A stretch of 12,651 nt of DNA from contig JBDRLO010000012.1 of the NCBI GenBank assembly GCA_043812935.1, forward strand, positions 1 through 12,651, given 5' to 3'. The notes under the pieces are model-generated. The model saw only the letters and a list, made by a program, of their open reading frames with translations. It was not told the origin of the DNA and searched no databases. This DNA comes from JBDRNE01 sp043812935 (GTDB lineage Bacteria; Omnitrophota; Gorgyraeia; Tantalellales; Tantalellaceae). The position numbers and the translations under genes are program-made. Shown piece by piece: positions 1 to 6,818 of the stretch (the first letter of the stretch is position 1; each line of letters opens with the position of its first letter).

Positions 1-1
1 G

Positions 2-1603
2 TTGGAAAATAAAATGCAGGTTTTAGAAAAAGCGGATACAAAACCTGTTGAGATTCAAACCGTCAAAGCGTTAAAACCGGGTTATAGCGCGTGCAGCCTT
101 ATCGGTAAACTATATGATAAAACCGGGCAGTTAATAACAGGTGGGTTTAATGTTGCCAGAGATGATACAAAGCATAAGATTATTGTAAAACACACTAATC
201 TGGATATGGATCCTGTAGAGGTAAATCTTGCCAGGGATATCGCGACGGTAAGTAAAGAAGATATTCTTAGTTCTTTAAAAACTTTGCTTGAATATGACGC
301 AGCTGCGCGCGTAATTAAACGACGAACAACTACTTTGACTAAGCCTGAAAAAGAGGGAATAGCGCAAATGATAAACAAACTTGAATTAACCGATTTTACC
401 GAAGCAATAGCTTTGGAAGATCATAAAGATATTAAGGGTTGTTGTGATCCGCAAAACAAAGTATGGTATTTAAATAAGAGGCTTATAAATAACCCGTTGG
501 CGCTTATTCATGAAATAGGTGAAGTAAATGACGGGGTTTTGCCCGGAACAGTAAAAAAGTCGGGGTTAAAAGTTCTTCAGGAATTTGCAGGAAAAGAATA
601 CAGGCAGATTATTGCCAATCATACCCAGTGGCGCGGCGTGGGTAAAGATGTGGACTTAGCGTATAAGGAACTTTACGGATCCGGGGGAATAAAGATACCT
701 GATAATTTATCAGGGTTAGAGAAGGTTATTAAGCAATTGGATGAAAAAATGTATGATATGGGATTAGGCCGTATAACGGCAAGCGAAACAGCTTTAATCT
801 TGTACAATTTTGACCAGAGAAATGAACCTGAACGTAAACCAGCGGGCAATGATGTTCGGGTATTATTACGCGGGTTACAGGCGCATATAGACGCGGCAAA
901 GAACCTGGCGCTGACCAAAGAAATAGGAGCAATGACTGATATATTGCGGCGGAATAGCCTAAACATTGTTTTGAGCCGTACTAATTTTGAACAAAGAAGT
1001 ACACAGGAGATGTGGGCGCGAAAAGGCAGCAGAAAATTCAGAAAAATAGGAGTGGATACGCTTTATAGGCCTTTTGAAAGCGTAGAAGACCTGGACGAAA
1101 AATTGAAGGAAGCTGTAACAATGGCAGCGCTAGACGCGGAAAAAGGGAAACTAACGAAGGTCTATGTTAATTGTCTTACACTTCAGGAAAAAAGTATGGC
1201 AGAAAAGTACCTTAAACAATATCCCGAGTTCATCGCGATTGGAAATGATCTCTTAGATAAGCAGGATTCAGTCGAAGGGTTTAATGTCAATGTACTTAGA
1301 TTAATTCATTTTGCCAATCTTGTATTAAATGATAAGAGGCTAAGCGAAGATTATAAAATGCCGAAGGATGAGATGGTTGATGTGAGGGCCAGGATGGTCA
1401 ATCATTGCAAAAACTGCGGTTTCTTGGCAGATGATGCGGATATTGATAATGAATTCTTCATGCAGGGAATAACCGCAGATGCACTGGAAAAGTTTATGAA
1501 AGCGCTGTATAGAGGAAACATACATGTCAGAATGACGCCCATTAATTGGGAAGAAGTGCGTGATTATAATGACGGATTGGAAGAGATTTACAGGTCATTA
1601 TAA
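2..1603 (+). CDS. Large uncharacterised protein with HEIGE zincin-like motif (probably 5'-partial)
   Basis: I do not recognise this gene. The frame is open to the left edge; the first codon is TTG at 2 and the first ATG is at 14, with no room to see a ribosome site, so it is best treated as the 3' part of a longer gene (533 codons visible). No signal peptide or membrane segment is seen in the visible part. Around residues 158-180 (counting from base 2) the sequence predicts a strand, then a helix carrying His170-Glu171-x-x-Glu174. This resembles the HExxH/HExxE helix of zincin metallopeptidases, but the third ligand cannot be placed, so enzyme activity is inference only. A CxxC pair (HCKNCG) lies near residues 470-475. 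The C-terminal part is mixed alpha/beta and charged. The gene ends in TAA. No obvious hairpin terminator follows, and the next operon has its own promoter 79 bases downstream. Confident as coding, not as to function. Confidence 0.8.
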   Translation: MENKMQVLEKADTKPVEIQTVKALKPGYSACSLIGKLYDKTGQLITGGFNVARDDTKHKIIVKHTNLDMDPVEVNLARDIATVSKEDILSSLKTLLEYDAAARVIKRRTTTLTKPEKEGIAQMINKLELTDFTEAIALEDHKDIKGCCDPQNKVWYLNKRLINNPLALIHEIGEVNDGVLPGTVKKSGLKVLQEFAGKEYRQIIANHTQWRGVGKDVDLAYKELYGSGGIKIPDNLSGLEKVIKQLDEKMYDMGLGRITASETALILYNFDQRNEPERKPAGNDVRVLLRGLQAHIDAAKNLALTKEIGAMTDILRRNSLNIVLSRTNFEQRSTQEMWARKGSRKFRKIGVDTLYRPFESVEDLDEKLKEAVTMAALDAEKGKLTKVYVNCLTLQEKSMAEKYLKQYPEFIAIGNDLLDKQDSVEGFNVNVLRLIHFANLVLNDKRLSEDYKMPKDEMVDVRARMVNHCKNCGFLADDADIDNEFFMQGITADALEKFMKALYRGNIHVRMTPINWEEVRDYNDGLEEIYRSL

Positions 1604-1636
1604 TTGGCGCATAGTATTTTCAAATCCTGTTATAAT
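1604..1636 (+). promoter_or_regulatory. Possible extended -10 promoter just after the first gene
   Basis: TGTTATAAT at 1628-1636 is a perfect extended -10 element (TGn plus TATAAT). The best -35 candidate, TTGGCG at 1604-1609, is 21 bases away, which is long, so this would rely on the extended -10. It would serve as a second, upstream promoter for the 1771 operon. It is weaker than the 1682-1710 promoter because of the spacing. Confidence 0.35.
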
Positions 1637-1681
1637 TCTGTTTCTCGCACAAATTCCCCTAACTTCAAACACCAAAAACAT

Positions 1682-1710
1682 TTGCAACAGTTGTTTTAAT
1701 GCGGTATGAT
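1682..1710 (+). promoter_or_regulatory. Sigma-70-type promoter of the oxidoreductase operon
   Basis: TTGCAA at 1682-1687 (4 of 6 to TTGACA) and TATGAT at 1705-1710 (5 of 6 to TATAAT) are separated by exactly 17 bases. The predicted start is near 1717, giving a leader of about 54 bases before the ATG at 1771. The odd palindrome CAACAGTTG (1685-1693) sits in the spacer next to the -35 and could be an operator, though this is speculative. Promoters with a TTGC -35 and the same spacing also precede the genes at 6819 and 10001. Confidence 0.6.
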
Positions 1711-1770
1711 TAAAATCTAGAGAGTAATTCTTTTAGCAAATAACCATAAGTTTATAACTGAGAGTATATT

Positions 1771-3234
1771 ATGAACATATACGATATAATAATTATTGGC
1801 GGAGGTATTGTCGGTACTGCTGTTGCACGGGAACTTTCCAGGTACAAAATTAAAATCGCGTTACTTGAAAAAGAAGAAGAACTCGCGTTTGGTGTATCAA
1901 AGTCAAACAGCGGGATAATTCATCCGGGCACACAAAATTCGCCTGATTCGTTAAAGGGCAGGTTGTGCGTTGCCGGAAACCTGCTTACGCGCGAGTTGTC
2001 CCGGGAATTAGGATTTGATTTTAAGGAAGTCGGGGAGCTTATCGTTGCTTTTGATATACATGAAATCCCCCGTCTTTTTGAACTCAAAAGAGAAGCGGAG
2101 ATTTTAGGAGTTCCGGGGTTACAAGTTGTTGACAGGATGTGGCTACAAGAAAACGAACCGAACTTGTCACATGCGGCAATTGCCGCGTTATACGCGCCGA
2201 CTGCCGGCATAGTCAGCCCGTATAGAATGGTTTATGATCTCGCGGAAAATGCCGCGCGTAACGGAACGGATATTTATACTAAGTGTGAGGTTCAAAACAT
2301 AATTAAACTGGATTATCCTGCCCGCGCTTTTTGTAAAGAATACAGCCGGTTTGAAATTCTTACGCGTAATCAGGTGTTCCGTGCGCGGTATATTATTAAC
2401 TCAGCCGGACTTTTTGCCGATGAAATCGCGAAAATGGCAGGAATAGATGATTTTGTAATTCATCCGCGAAAAGGCGAAGAATTTTTACTGGATAAAAAAA
2501 GGCAATATCTGACAAATCATTTGTTGTTTCCTCTTCCATCAAAGAATTCAAAAGGAGTACTTGTAATAAAAACTTCGGACGGCAATCCTATGATTGGGCC
2601 CACTGCCGAAGAAATTAAAGACAAAACAGATTTTGCTACGTCTGATGAAGGATTGAAGAAAGTGATTTCTTCTGTGCGTAGACTAATTCCGCAAATAGAT
2701 GAGAATGATATAATTGCTTATTTTGCGGGGCTAAGGCCTGCTTCCGGTAAAGATTTCATTATTCGATATGAAGAAAACGTTCCCGGGTTTATAAATGTTG
2801 CGGGTATTCAGTCTCCGGGATTGACAAGCGCACCTGCCATAGCGGTTTTTGTCAGTGGATTATTAAAAAAACACGGTCTTAAACTCAGAAAAAAAAGGTT
2901 ATTTCACAAAACAAGAAAAAAGACAATACATCTTTTTTCACAGCCTTTGAAAGAAACAAAAAAACTCATTTCAAAAGACCCTGCTTATGGAGATGTTGTA
3001 TGCAGATGCGAAATGGTGTCCCGGAAAGAAATAGAAGACGCGATATCGCGCGGAGCGAAAACCATGGATGGCATAAAATTCAGAACGCGCGCTCAAGCCG
3101 GCAGATGCCACGGCGGGTTTTGTACTACAAGAATCATGAAAATACTTTCTGAAAAAACAGGGAAAAAGTTAACGGACATAACTAAGCGGGGCGTAGGATC
3201 TGAACTTGTAAAGCGGGATAGGGCGGATGATTAA
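1771..3234 (+). CDS. GlpA/LhgO-type FAD-dependent oxidoreductase with C-terminal BFD-like [2Fe-2S] domain
   Basis: This is a DAO-superfamily flavoprotein of 487 residues. The N-terminal Rossmann motif GGGIVGTA (from about residue 10) binds FAD. The body to about residue 365 matches the anaerobic glycerol-3-phosphate dehydrogenase subunit A / L-2-hydroxyglutarate oxidase group, including a SNSGIIHPG segment after the first dinucleotide-binding unit. From about residue 405 follows a BFD-like domain with Cys411, Cys413, Cys446 and Cys451 (CxC-x32-CxxxxC), the known [2Fe-2S] ligand pattern. The family oxidises glycerol-3-phosphate or a related alpha-hydroxy substrate; which one cannot be read from sequence. 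It is the first gene of a five-gene operon and overlaps the next gene by 8 bases. The ATG at 1771 has only a weak GAGAG site, but the Rossmann fold begins immediately, so the start is secure. The GlpA/LhgO choice is the main uncertainty; its partners favour the GlpA-like role. Confidence 0.88.
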   Translation: MNIYDIIIIGGGIVGTAVARELSRYKIKIALLEKEEELAFGVSKSNSGIIHPGTQNSPDSLKGRLCVAGNLLTRELSRELGFDFKEVGELIVAFDIHEIPRLFELKREAEILGVPGLQVVDRMWLQENEPNLSHAAIAALYAPTAGIVSPYRMVYDLAENAARNGTDIYTKCEVQNIIKLDYPARAFCKEYSRFEILTRNQVFRARYIINSAGLFADEIAKMAGIDDFVIHPRKGEEFLLDKKRQYLTNHLLFPLPSKNSKGVLVIKTSDGNPMIGPTAEEIKDKTDFATSDEGLKKVISSVRRLIPQIDENDIIAYFAGLRPASGKDFIIRYEENVPGFINVAGIQSPGLTSAPAIAVFVSGLLKKHGLKLRKKRLFHKTRKKTIHLFSQPLKETKKLISKDPAYGDVVCRCEMVSRKEIEDAISRGAKTMDGIKFRTRAQAGRCHGGFCTTRIMKILSEKTGKKLTDITKRGVGSELVKRDRADD

Positions 3235-4204
3235 AAAGGATTTAGTTATAGTTGGCGGCGGGCCCGCGGGTATGGCGGCGGCGGGTTCAGCGCATAAAAA
3301 CGGAGTAAAAGATATTTTGCTTCTGGAGAGAGACCAATATCTTGGAGGCATATTAAACCAATGTATTCATACAGGGTTTGGTATAGAGTATTTCAAAGAA
3401 GTATTGACGGGGCCGGAATACGCGGACAGGTTTTGCCGTATGATAGAAAAAATTCCTGAAATTGAGGTGAGTTTAAAATCGTTTGTAGTAGGGTTAACAT
3501 GTGAAAAGATTCTAACAGTATTAAAGCCCGGACTGGTACAAGAGATAAGGGCAAAGGCGCTTATTATGGCTACCGGATGCAGAGAAAAAACCCGGGAAAT
3601 GGTACATATTGCGGGTACTCGGCCGGCGGGGATATTTCCCGCGGGGCTTGCGCAAAAACTTATAAATATTGAAGGGCTTTTACCTGGTAAAAAGGTTGTA
3701 ATTGTCGGATCCGGGGACATCGGGTTAATTATGGCGCGGCGATTTACGCTTGAAGGTGCTGAGGTAAAAGGTATTATTGAAATTCAAGATAAAACAAGAG
3801 GGTTGGTACGCAATGTGGTTCAATGCGCCGAGGATTTTGATATTCCGATTTATTACAGGCACAAGATTTCCGGAATATACGGAAAAAACCGGGTTGAAGA
3901 AGTTAAAGTTGTTAAAGTAGATGACGGTTTTAATAACATACCCGGTTCTGAAACTTGTATAGAATGTGACACGGTGCTTGTTTCTGTGGGTCTTATTCCT
4001 GAAAATGAGCTTATTGAAATGGCTGGGGTAAGAATCGACAAAAAAACAAACTGTCCGATATCCGAAGAACTGAACAAAACTTCTGTTCCCGGAATATTTG
4101 TTTGCGGGAACTCTTTGAAAGTATATGATGTTGTAGATAACGTTTCAAAAGATAGTGAAATAGCCGGTTCTATGGCTGCGGAATATATCTGGAGAACTAT
4201 ATGA
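3227..4204 (+). CDS. FAD/NAD(P)-binding oxidoreductase, partner of the GlpA-like subunit
   Basis: This is a pyridine-nucleotide-disulfide-oxidoreductase-fold flavoprotein of 325 residues. The FAD-binding motif GGGPAGMAAAG starts at residue 10. A second dinucleotide motif, GSGDIG at residues 161-166, is the NAD(P) site. Close to the C-terminus a segment reading VPGIFVCGN is the usual FAD-contacting strand of this fold. The redox-active CxxxxC disulfide of thioredoxin or lipoamide reductases is not seen; a CIHTGFG segment follows the first FAD region instead. Genes of this type sit next to GlpA-like dehydrogenases and DUF1667 proteins in Clostridia and Thermotogae, where they are thought to carry electrons between the dehydrogenase and a nicotinamide or Fe-S acceptor. 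That role here is inference. The ATG lies inside the end of the preceding gene (8-base overlap) with a purine-rich GGGATAGGGCGG site, which suggests translational coupling. Confidence 0.87.
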   Translation: MIKKDLVIVGGGPAGMAAAGSAHKNGVKDILLLERDQYLGGILNQCIHTGFGIEYFKEVLTGPEYADRFCRMIEKIPEIEVSLKSFVVGLTCEKILTVLKPGLVQEIRAKALIMATGCREKTREMVHIAGTRPAGIFPAGLAQKLINIEGLLPGKKVVIVGSGDIGLIMARRFTLEGAEVKGIIEIQDKTRGLVRNVVQCAEDFDIPIYYRHKISGIYGKNRVEEVKVVKVDDGFNNIPGSETCIECDTVLVSVGLIPENELIEMAGVRIDKKTNCPISEELNKTSVPGIFVCGNSLKVYDVVDNVSKDSEIAGSMAAEYIWRTI

Positions 4205-4557
4205 TAAAAAACATAACGTGTATAGAATGTCCGAAAGGATGCGGGTTATCCGTAAATATAGAAAACGGGAAAATAATAACGATTGAAGGTAACGAGTGTC
4301 TTAAAGGTATAAAGTATGCCGCTGCAGAAATCGAAAACCCGGTTAGGATTTTAACTTCAACGGTTTTAACGGAAGGAATGGCGTTAAAGATGATTCCGGT
4401 AAGAACAGATAAACCCATTGCAAAAGATTATACAGCCAAAGCAATGGAAGAAATCAAAAAAATACGTTTAACAAAAAATCTTAAAGCAGGCGATATGATT
4501 AATTCAAATTTTCTCGACTTAGGCGTGAAACTAATTGTGACGAGGGATGTTTCGTGA
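4201..4557 (+). CDS. DUF1667 (COG3862) four-cysteine protein
   Basis: This is a small 118-residue protein of the DUF1667 family, described as having conserved CXXC pairs. Cys7, Cys10, Cys14 and Cys33 form CxxC-x3-C-x18-C. The pattern, together with the sequence between the cysteines (a turn ending in an EGNECLKG segment), resembles the [4Fe-4S]-binding N-terminus of molybdopterin oxidoreductases, so it probably holds an Fe-S cluster or another metal. The C-terminal part has the family's PVRTDKPI-type segment. It has no signal peptide. It starts with an ATGA overlap on the previous stop and has a good GGAG site (4191-4194) six bases ahead. Its constant association with GlpA-like and FAD/NAD oxidoreductases suggests an electron-transfer subunit of the same complex; this is context-based and the exact function is not established. 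Confidence 0.87.
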   Translation: MIKNITCIECPKGCGLSVNIENGKIITIEGNECLKGIKYAAAEIENPVRILTSTVLTEGMALKMIPVRTDKPIAKDYTAKAMEEIKKIRLTKNLKAGDMINSNFLDLGVKLIVTRDVS

Positions 4558-5582
4558 AAAAAGATATATGCGATTTTAGCCTAGAAGAACTGACAAGGGA
4601 AATAGCCCTTATGGGTTATCCTCCGCATAGGGCAAGACAAATTTTTCAGTGGCTTAATAAAAAAAGTGCTCAAAAATTTGATATTATGACTGATCTCCCA
4701 AAAAATTTTATAAAAGAACTTAATGAAAAGTTTTCTATTAGCCGTTTAAAATGTGCAGAACACCTTATTTCAATGGACGGTACGTAAAAATTTTTATGGA
4801 AGTTAAACGACGATGAATTTATCGAAACCGTAATGATTAAAGAATCAGCACGACGGACGTTGTGTTTATCAACTCAGGTTGGGTGTAAATTTAAATGTCC
4901 TTTTTGCGCAAGCGGCGCAAAAAGTTTTAAAAGGAACCTTACGGTTTCGGAAATAGTAAACCAGGTGATAATGGCGCAAAGTTTCTGCGGAGAGAAAGCG
5001 ACGAATATAGTTTTTATGGGCATGGGAGAGCCTTTGGACAACTACGATAATGTTATTAAAAGCATCCGAATAATTAATCATCCCGAAGCTATAGGAATCG
5101 GCATCCGTAAAATTACAGTTTCAACCTGCGGCATTGTTCCCGGTATCCGTAAACTTAAAAATGAAGGTTTACAGGTGGAACTTTCAGTATCTTTACACGC
5201 ACCGGAAGACGCGGTAAGAAACAAACTTGTACCGGTTAACCGGAAATATCCTTTAGAAATGCTTATTTCTGCGTGCCGGGAATATTATGAGACAACAAAT
5301 CGGATAATTACTTTAGAGTATACACTTATCAATGGTTTTAATGATTCCATTAAAACTGCTGAAACGCTTGCCAAACTTGCCAGATCAATAAAAGCAAAGG
5401 TCAATTTAATAGACTGCAGTTCTTTCGGCATATGTGAATACATGCCTGCAACAATAAAAAAGAAAAAACTATTTAAACAAAAACTAGAAGCGAGGGGAAT
5501 AAGAACAACTATTCGGAAGTCAAAGGGCGCAGATATATTTGCCGCGTGCGGGCAGCTTGCTGCGAAATTTAACAAACCATGA
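4554..5582 (+). pseudogene. rlmN: 23S rRNA (adenine-2503-C2)/tRNA methyltransferase RlmN, interrupted by an in-frame TAA
   Basis: RlmN is a radical-SAM enzyme that methylates C2 of A2503 in 23S rRNA and of A37 in some tRNAs. The frame opens at GTG 4554 (GTGA overlap with the previous stop; GAGGG site at 4542-4546). It encodes the N-terminal RNA-recognition domain, is stopped by TAA at 4785-4787 (codon 78), and continues in the same frame to TGA at 5580-5582, 342 codons in all, a normal family length. Everything else is intact: Cys104, the radical-SAM cysteines Cys111, Cys115 and Cys118, the GMGEPLDN segment, and Cys332 in KGADIFAACGQL, the site that is methylated during catalysis. The stop falls after the conserved DGT, where the family usually carries a variable residue before an aromatic-rich strand. 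The break is not a frameshift. ATG 4833 could restart translation and give 249 residues with the catalytic core but no N-terminal domain. It may be a recent point mutation, a sequencing error, or a read-through site. Confidence 0.85.
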
Positions 5583-6229
5583 AATATAAACTCATAATTT
5601 TTGACATAGACGGGACTATTACGCGTCATATTTCAAGCTGGCGGTATATCCACGAAAAACTTGGATTGTGGGATATTTTAGCTAAAAAGTATCAGGAACA
5701 ATTTTTGGCAGGAAAAATAAGTTACAAAAGGTTTTGTGAACTTGACGCTGCGCATTGGAAAGGAATTAAACTCAGCAAAATGCGGCAGGTATTTAAGAGC
5801 GTAAAATATTCAAAGAATGTTAAAAAGGTTATTAAACTTTTGAAAAAGGATAAGTTTAAACTAGCCGCAGTTTCAACCGGTCTGCAGTTTATTACGGAAC
5901 GCGTGAAAAATGAATTGAAATTTAATTATGTAAAAGGCAACCGTCTAAATGTGTATAACGGCAAATTAACCGGTACAGTGCAAATAAATATTAGTCATGG
6001 AGCAAAAGGAAGTATGGTAAAAATGATTGCCGAGAAATTTAACGTAAAAAAATACGAAATAATATGTGTTGGTGATACCGAAGGGGATATCCCTATGGTT
6101 AAACAGTCCGGTTATTCTATGGCATTTAATTCTTCCAGTCCTGAATTATCGAAATCCGTGGATTATGTTTGCAAAACAACTGATTTTATGGAAGTATACA
6201 ATAAGATAATAGAAATAGTCAGACAATAA
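5579..6229 (+). CDS. HAD-superfamily phosphatase, phosphoserine-phosphatase-like (HAD-IB type)
   Basis: This is a cytoplasmic phosphohydrolase of 216 residues. The nucleophile motif is FDIDGT with Asp9 and Asp11; motif II is VSTG with Ser99; a lysine in the GAKGSMV segment fits motif III; motif IV is GDTEGD with Asp166 and Asp170. A helical cap lies between motif I and motif II (about residues 15-85), as in phosphoserine phosphatases (SerB) and related HAD-IB enzymes. The substrate is not determined; a small phosphomonoester such as phosphoserine or glycerol-phosphate is possible. The start ATG overlaps the rlmN stop by four bases (ATGA) and no clear ribosome site precedes it, suggesting translational coupling. 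It is the last gene of the operon; a strong hairpin terminator begins one base after its stop. Confidence 0.85.
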   Translation: MKYKLIIFDIDGTITRHISSWRYIHEKLGLWDILAKKYQEQFLAGKISYKRFCELDAAHWKGIKLSKMRQVFKSVKYSKNVKKVIKLLKKDKFKLAAVSTGLQFITERVKNELKFNYVKGNRLNVYNGKLTGTVQINISHGAKGSMVKMIAEKFNVKKYEIICVGDTEGDIPMVKQSGYSMAFNSSSPELSKSVDYVCKTTDFMEVYNKIIEIVRQ

Positions 6230-6257
6230 AAAAAGCAGTTTTATTAAACTGCTTTTT
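6230..6257 (+). terminator. Intrinsic terminator, perfect 12-bp stem
   Basis: AAAAAGCAGTTT (6230-6241), a TATT loop (6242-6245) and AAACTGCTTTTT (6246-6257) form a perfect 12-bp hairpin. The right arm ends in five T residues and starts directly after the TAA of the HAD gene. The A-run on the left makes it plausible as a terminator in both directions. Confidence 0.85.
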
Positions 6258-6261
6258 AGTG

Positions 6262-6309
6262 TAGCTTTTCTTTAACCTTCAATTTTTTTTAAGGGGGGCA
6301 GAAAAGCTA
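6262..6309. repeat. 10-bp perfect inverted repeat with a nested inner stem
   Basis: TAGCTTTTCT at 6262-6271 is the exact reverse complement of AGAAAAGCTA at 6300-6309. Inside it, CCTT at 6276-6279 can pair with AAGG at 6291-6294, with a T-rich loop between. It begins five bases after the operon terminator. It may be a second transcription-stop or RNA-processing structure, or the edge of a small degenerate element. No function is assigned. Confidence 0.5.
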
Positions 6310-6431
6310 TAAAAGACCCGGAAACTCATAATACTATAAAAATAGTTCTTACAAAAATAAGTATAGCACATGAAATTAGAGAGGCAACTTTTGACTGGAT
6401 TAAGAAAATACGTCTGAAGTTAGAAATTTAA
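6276..6431 (+). pseudogene. Possible gene remnant carrying a HEIRE motif
   Basis: Between the in-frame stop at 6273-6275 and TAA at 6429-6431 is an open frame of 51 sense codons with no ATG, GTG or TTG start. From about 6300 it reads like an amphipathic helical protein and includes HEIREA (codons from 6369). The same kind of helix, HEIGE, occurs at residue 170 of the protein at 2-1603. I infer a possible decayed fragment of a similar gene. It is too short and too AT-rich to exclude chance. Confidence 0.25.
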
Positions 6432-6648
6432 AAAGCCGAAATCAAATTGAAAAACATGAAGAAAACGAATAACTAGGGATTTTTTTGATTTAGAGAAAGC
6501 AAAAGGCTAGTGTTAGGAAATTTTTTATACTATAAAAGTTTAATTAAAATCTTTTGTTTAAACCCGATGTATGTTGTTCAGCAGCTCGATGTTTGTGGTG
6601 TTTGTTGTGAATTGCATAATTAAAGATGGTGTAATGTATTATGAGCGC

Positions 6649-6671
6649 TTTCGGAGATATTTATTCCGAAA
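6649..6671. repeat. Small inverted repeat (7-bp stem) upstream of the signalling operon
   Basis: TTTCGGA at 6649-6655 pairs perfectly with TCCGAAA at 6665-6671 across a 9-base loop. It lies 67 bases before the -35 of the next operon. It has no T-run, so it is not an obvious terminator. It could be a regulator-binding dyad or part of a small RNA. Confidence 0.35.
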
Positions 6672-6738
6672 TCTACAAATGTGGATATTCTGGAAATAGA
6701 GTTTATAATTCTTAAATGCTACTTTATTGAGATGCAAA

Positions 6739-6767
6739 TTGCCTTGAAGTGGTTAATGGGGTATAAT
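6739..6767 (+). promoter_or_regulatory. Sigma-70-type promoter of the signalling operon
   Basis: TTGCCT at 6739-6744 and a perfect TATAAT at 6762-6767 are exactly 17 bases apart. The predicted start is near 6774, leaving a very AT-rich leader of about 45 bases before the ATG at 6819. No Shine-Dalgarno sequence is seen in that leader. Confidence 0.6.
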
Positions 6768-6818
6768 TAATCAACATTTTTTAAACATATATAAATAACA
6801 TTCATACTTATAAATAAT

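Larger units (their letters stand above)
6258..6818. other. Intergenic region between the two operons
   Basis: About 560 AT-rich bases without a convincing gene. It holds the inverted repeat at 6262-6309, the possible HEIRE remnant at 6276-6431, a small hairpin at 6649-6671, and the promoter of the signalling operon at 6739-6767. I recognise no tRNA, riboswitch, mobile element or known small RNA in it. A 24-codon ATG frame (6641-6715) overlaps the small hairpin but lacks a good ribosome site. Confidence 0.6.

Noticed and set aside
1604..1770. Terminator for the first gene
   Set aside because: No stem of useful length followed by T residues is present between 1604 and the operon start.
3367..3720. 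117-codon open frame on the - strand
   Set aside because: It is antisense to the FAD/NAD oxidoreductase, which has clear dinucleotide-binding motifs on the + strand.
4554..5582. Reassignment of TAA as a sense codon to explain the rlmN interruption
   Set aside because: TAA is the normal stop of several other genes here (ends at 1603, 3234, 6229, 7757 and 9775), and reading through it there would give long unlikely extensions.
4833..5582. Independent short RlmN gene starting at ATG 4833
   Set aside because: The frame upstream is a normal RlmN N-terminus in the same phase and no ribosome site precedes 4833; it is better explained as one gene with an internal stop.
6641..6715. 24-codon ATG frame as a small protein gene
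   Set aside because: There is no good ribosome site or recognisable composition, and it overlaps a hairpin; chance is the simpler explanation.
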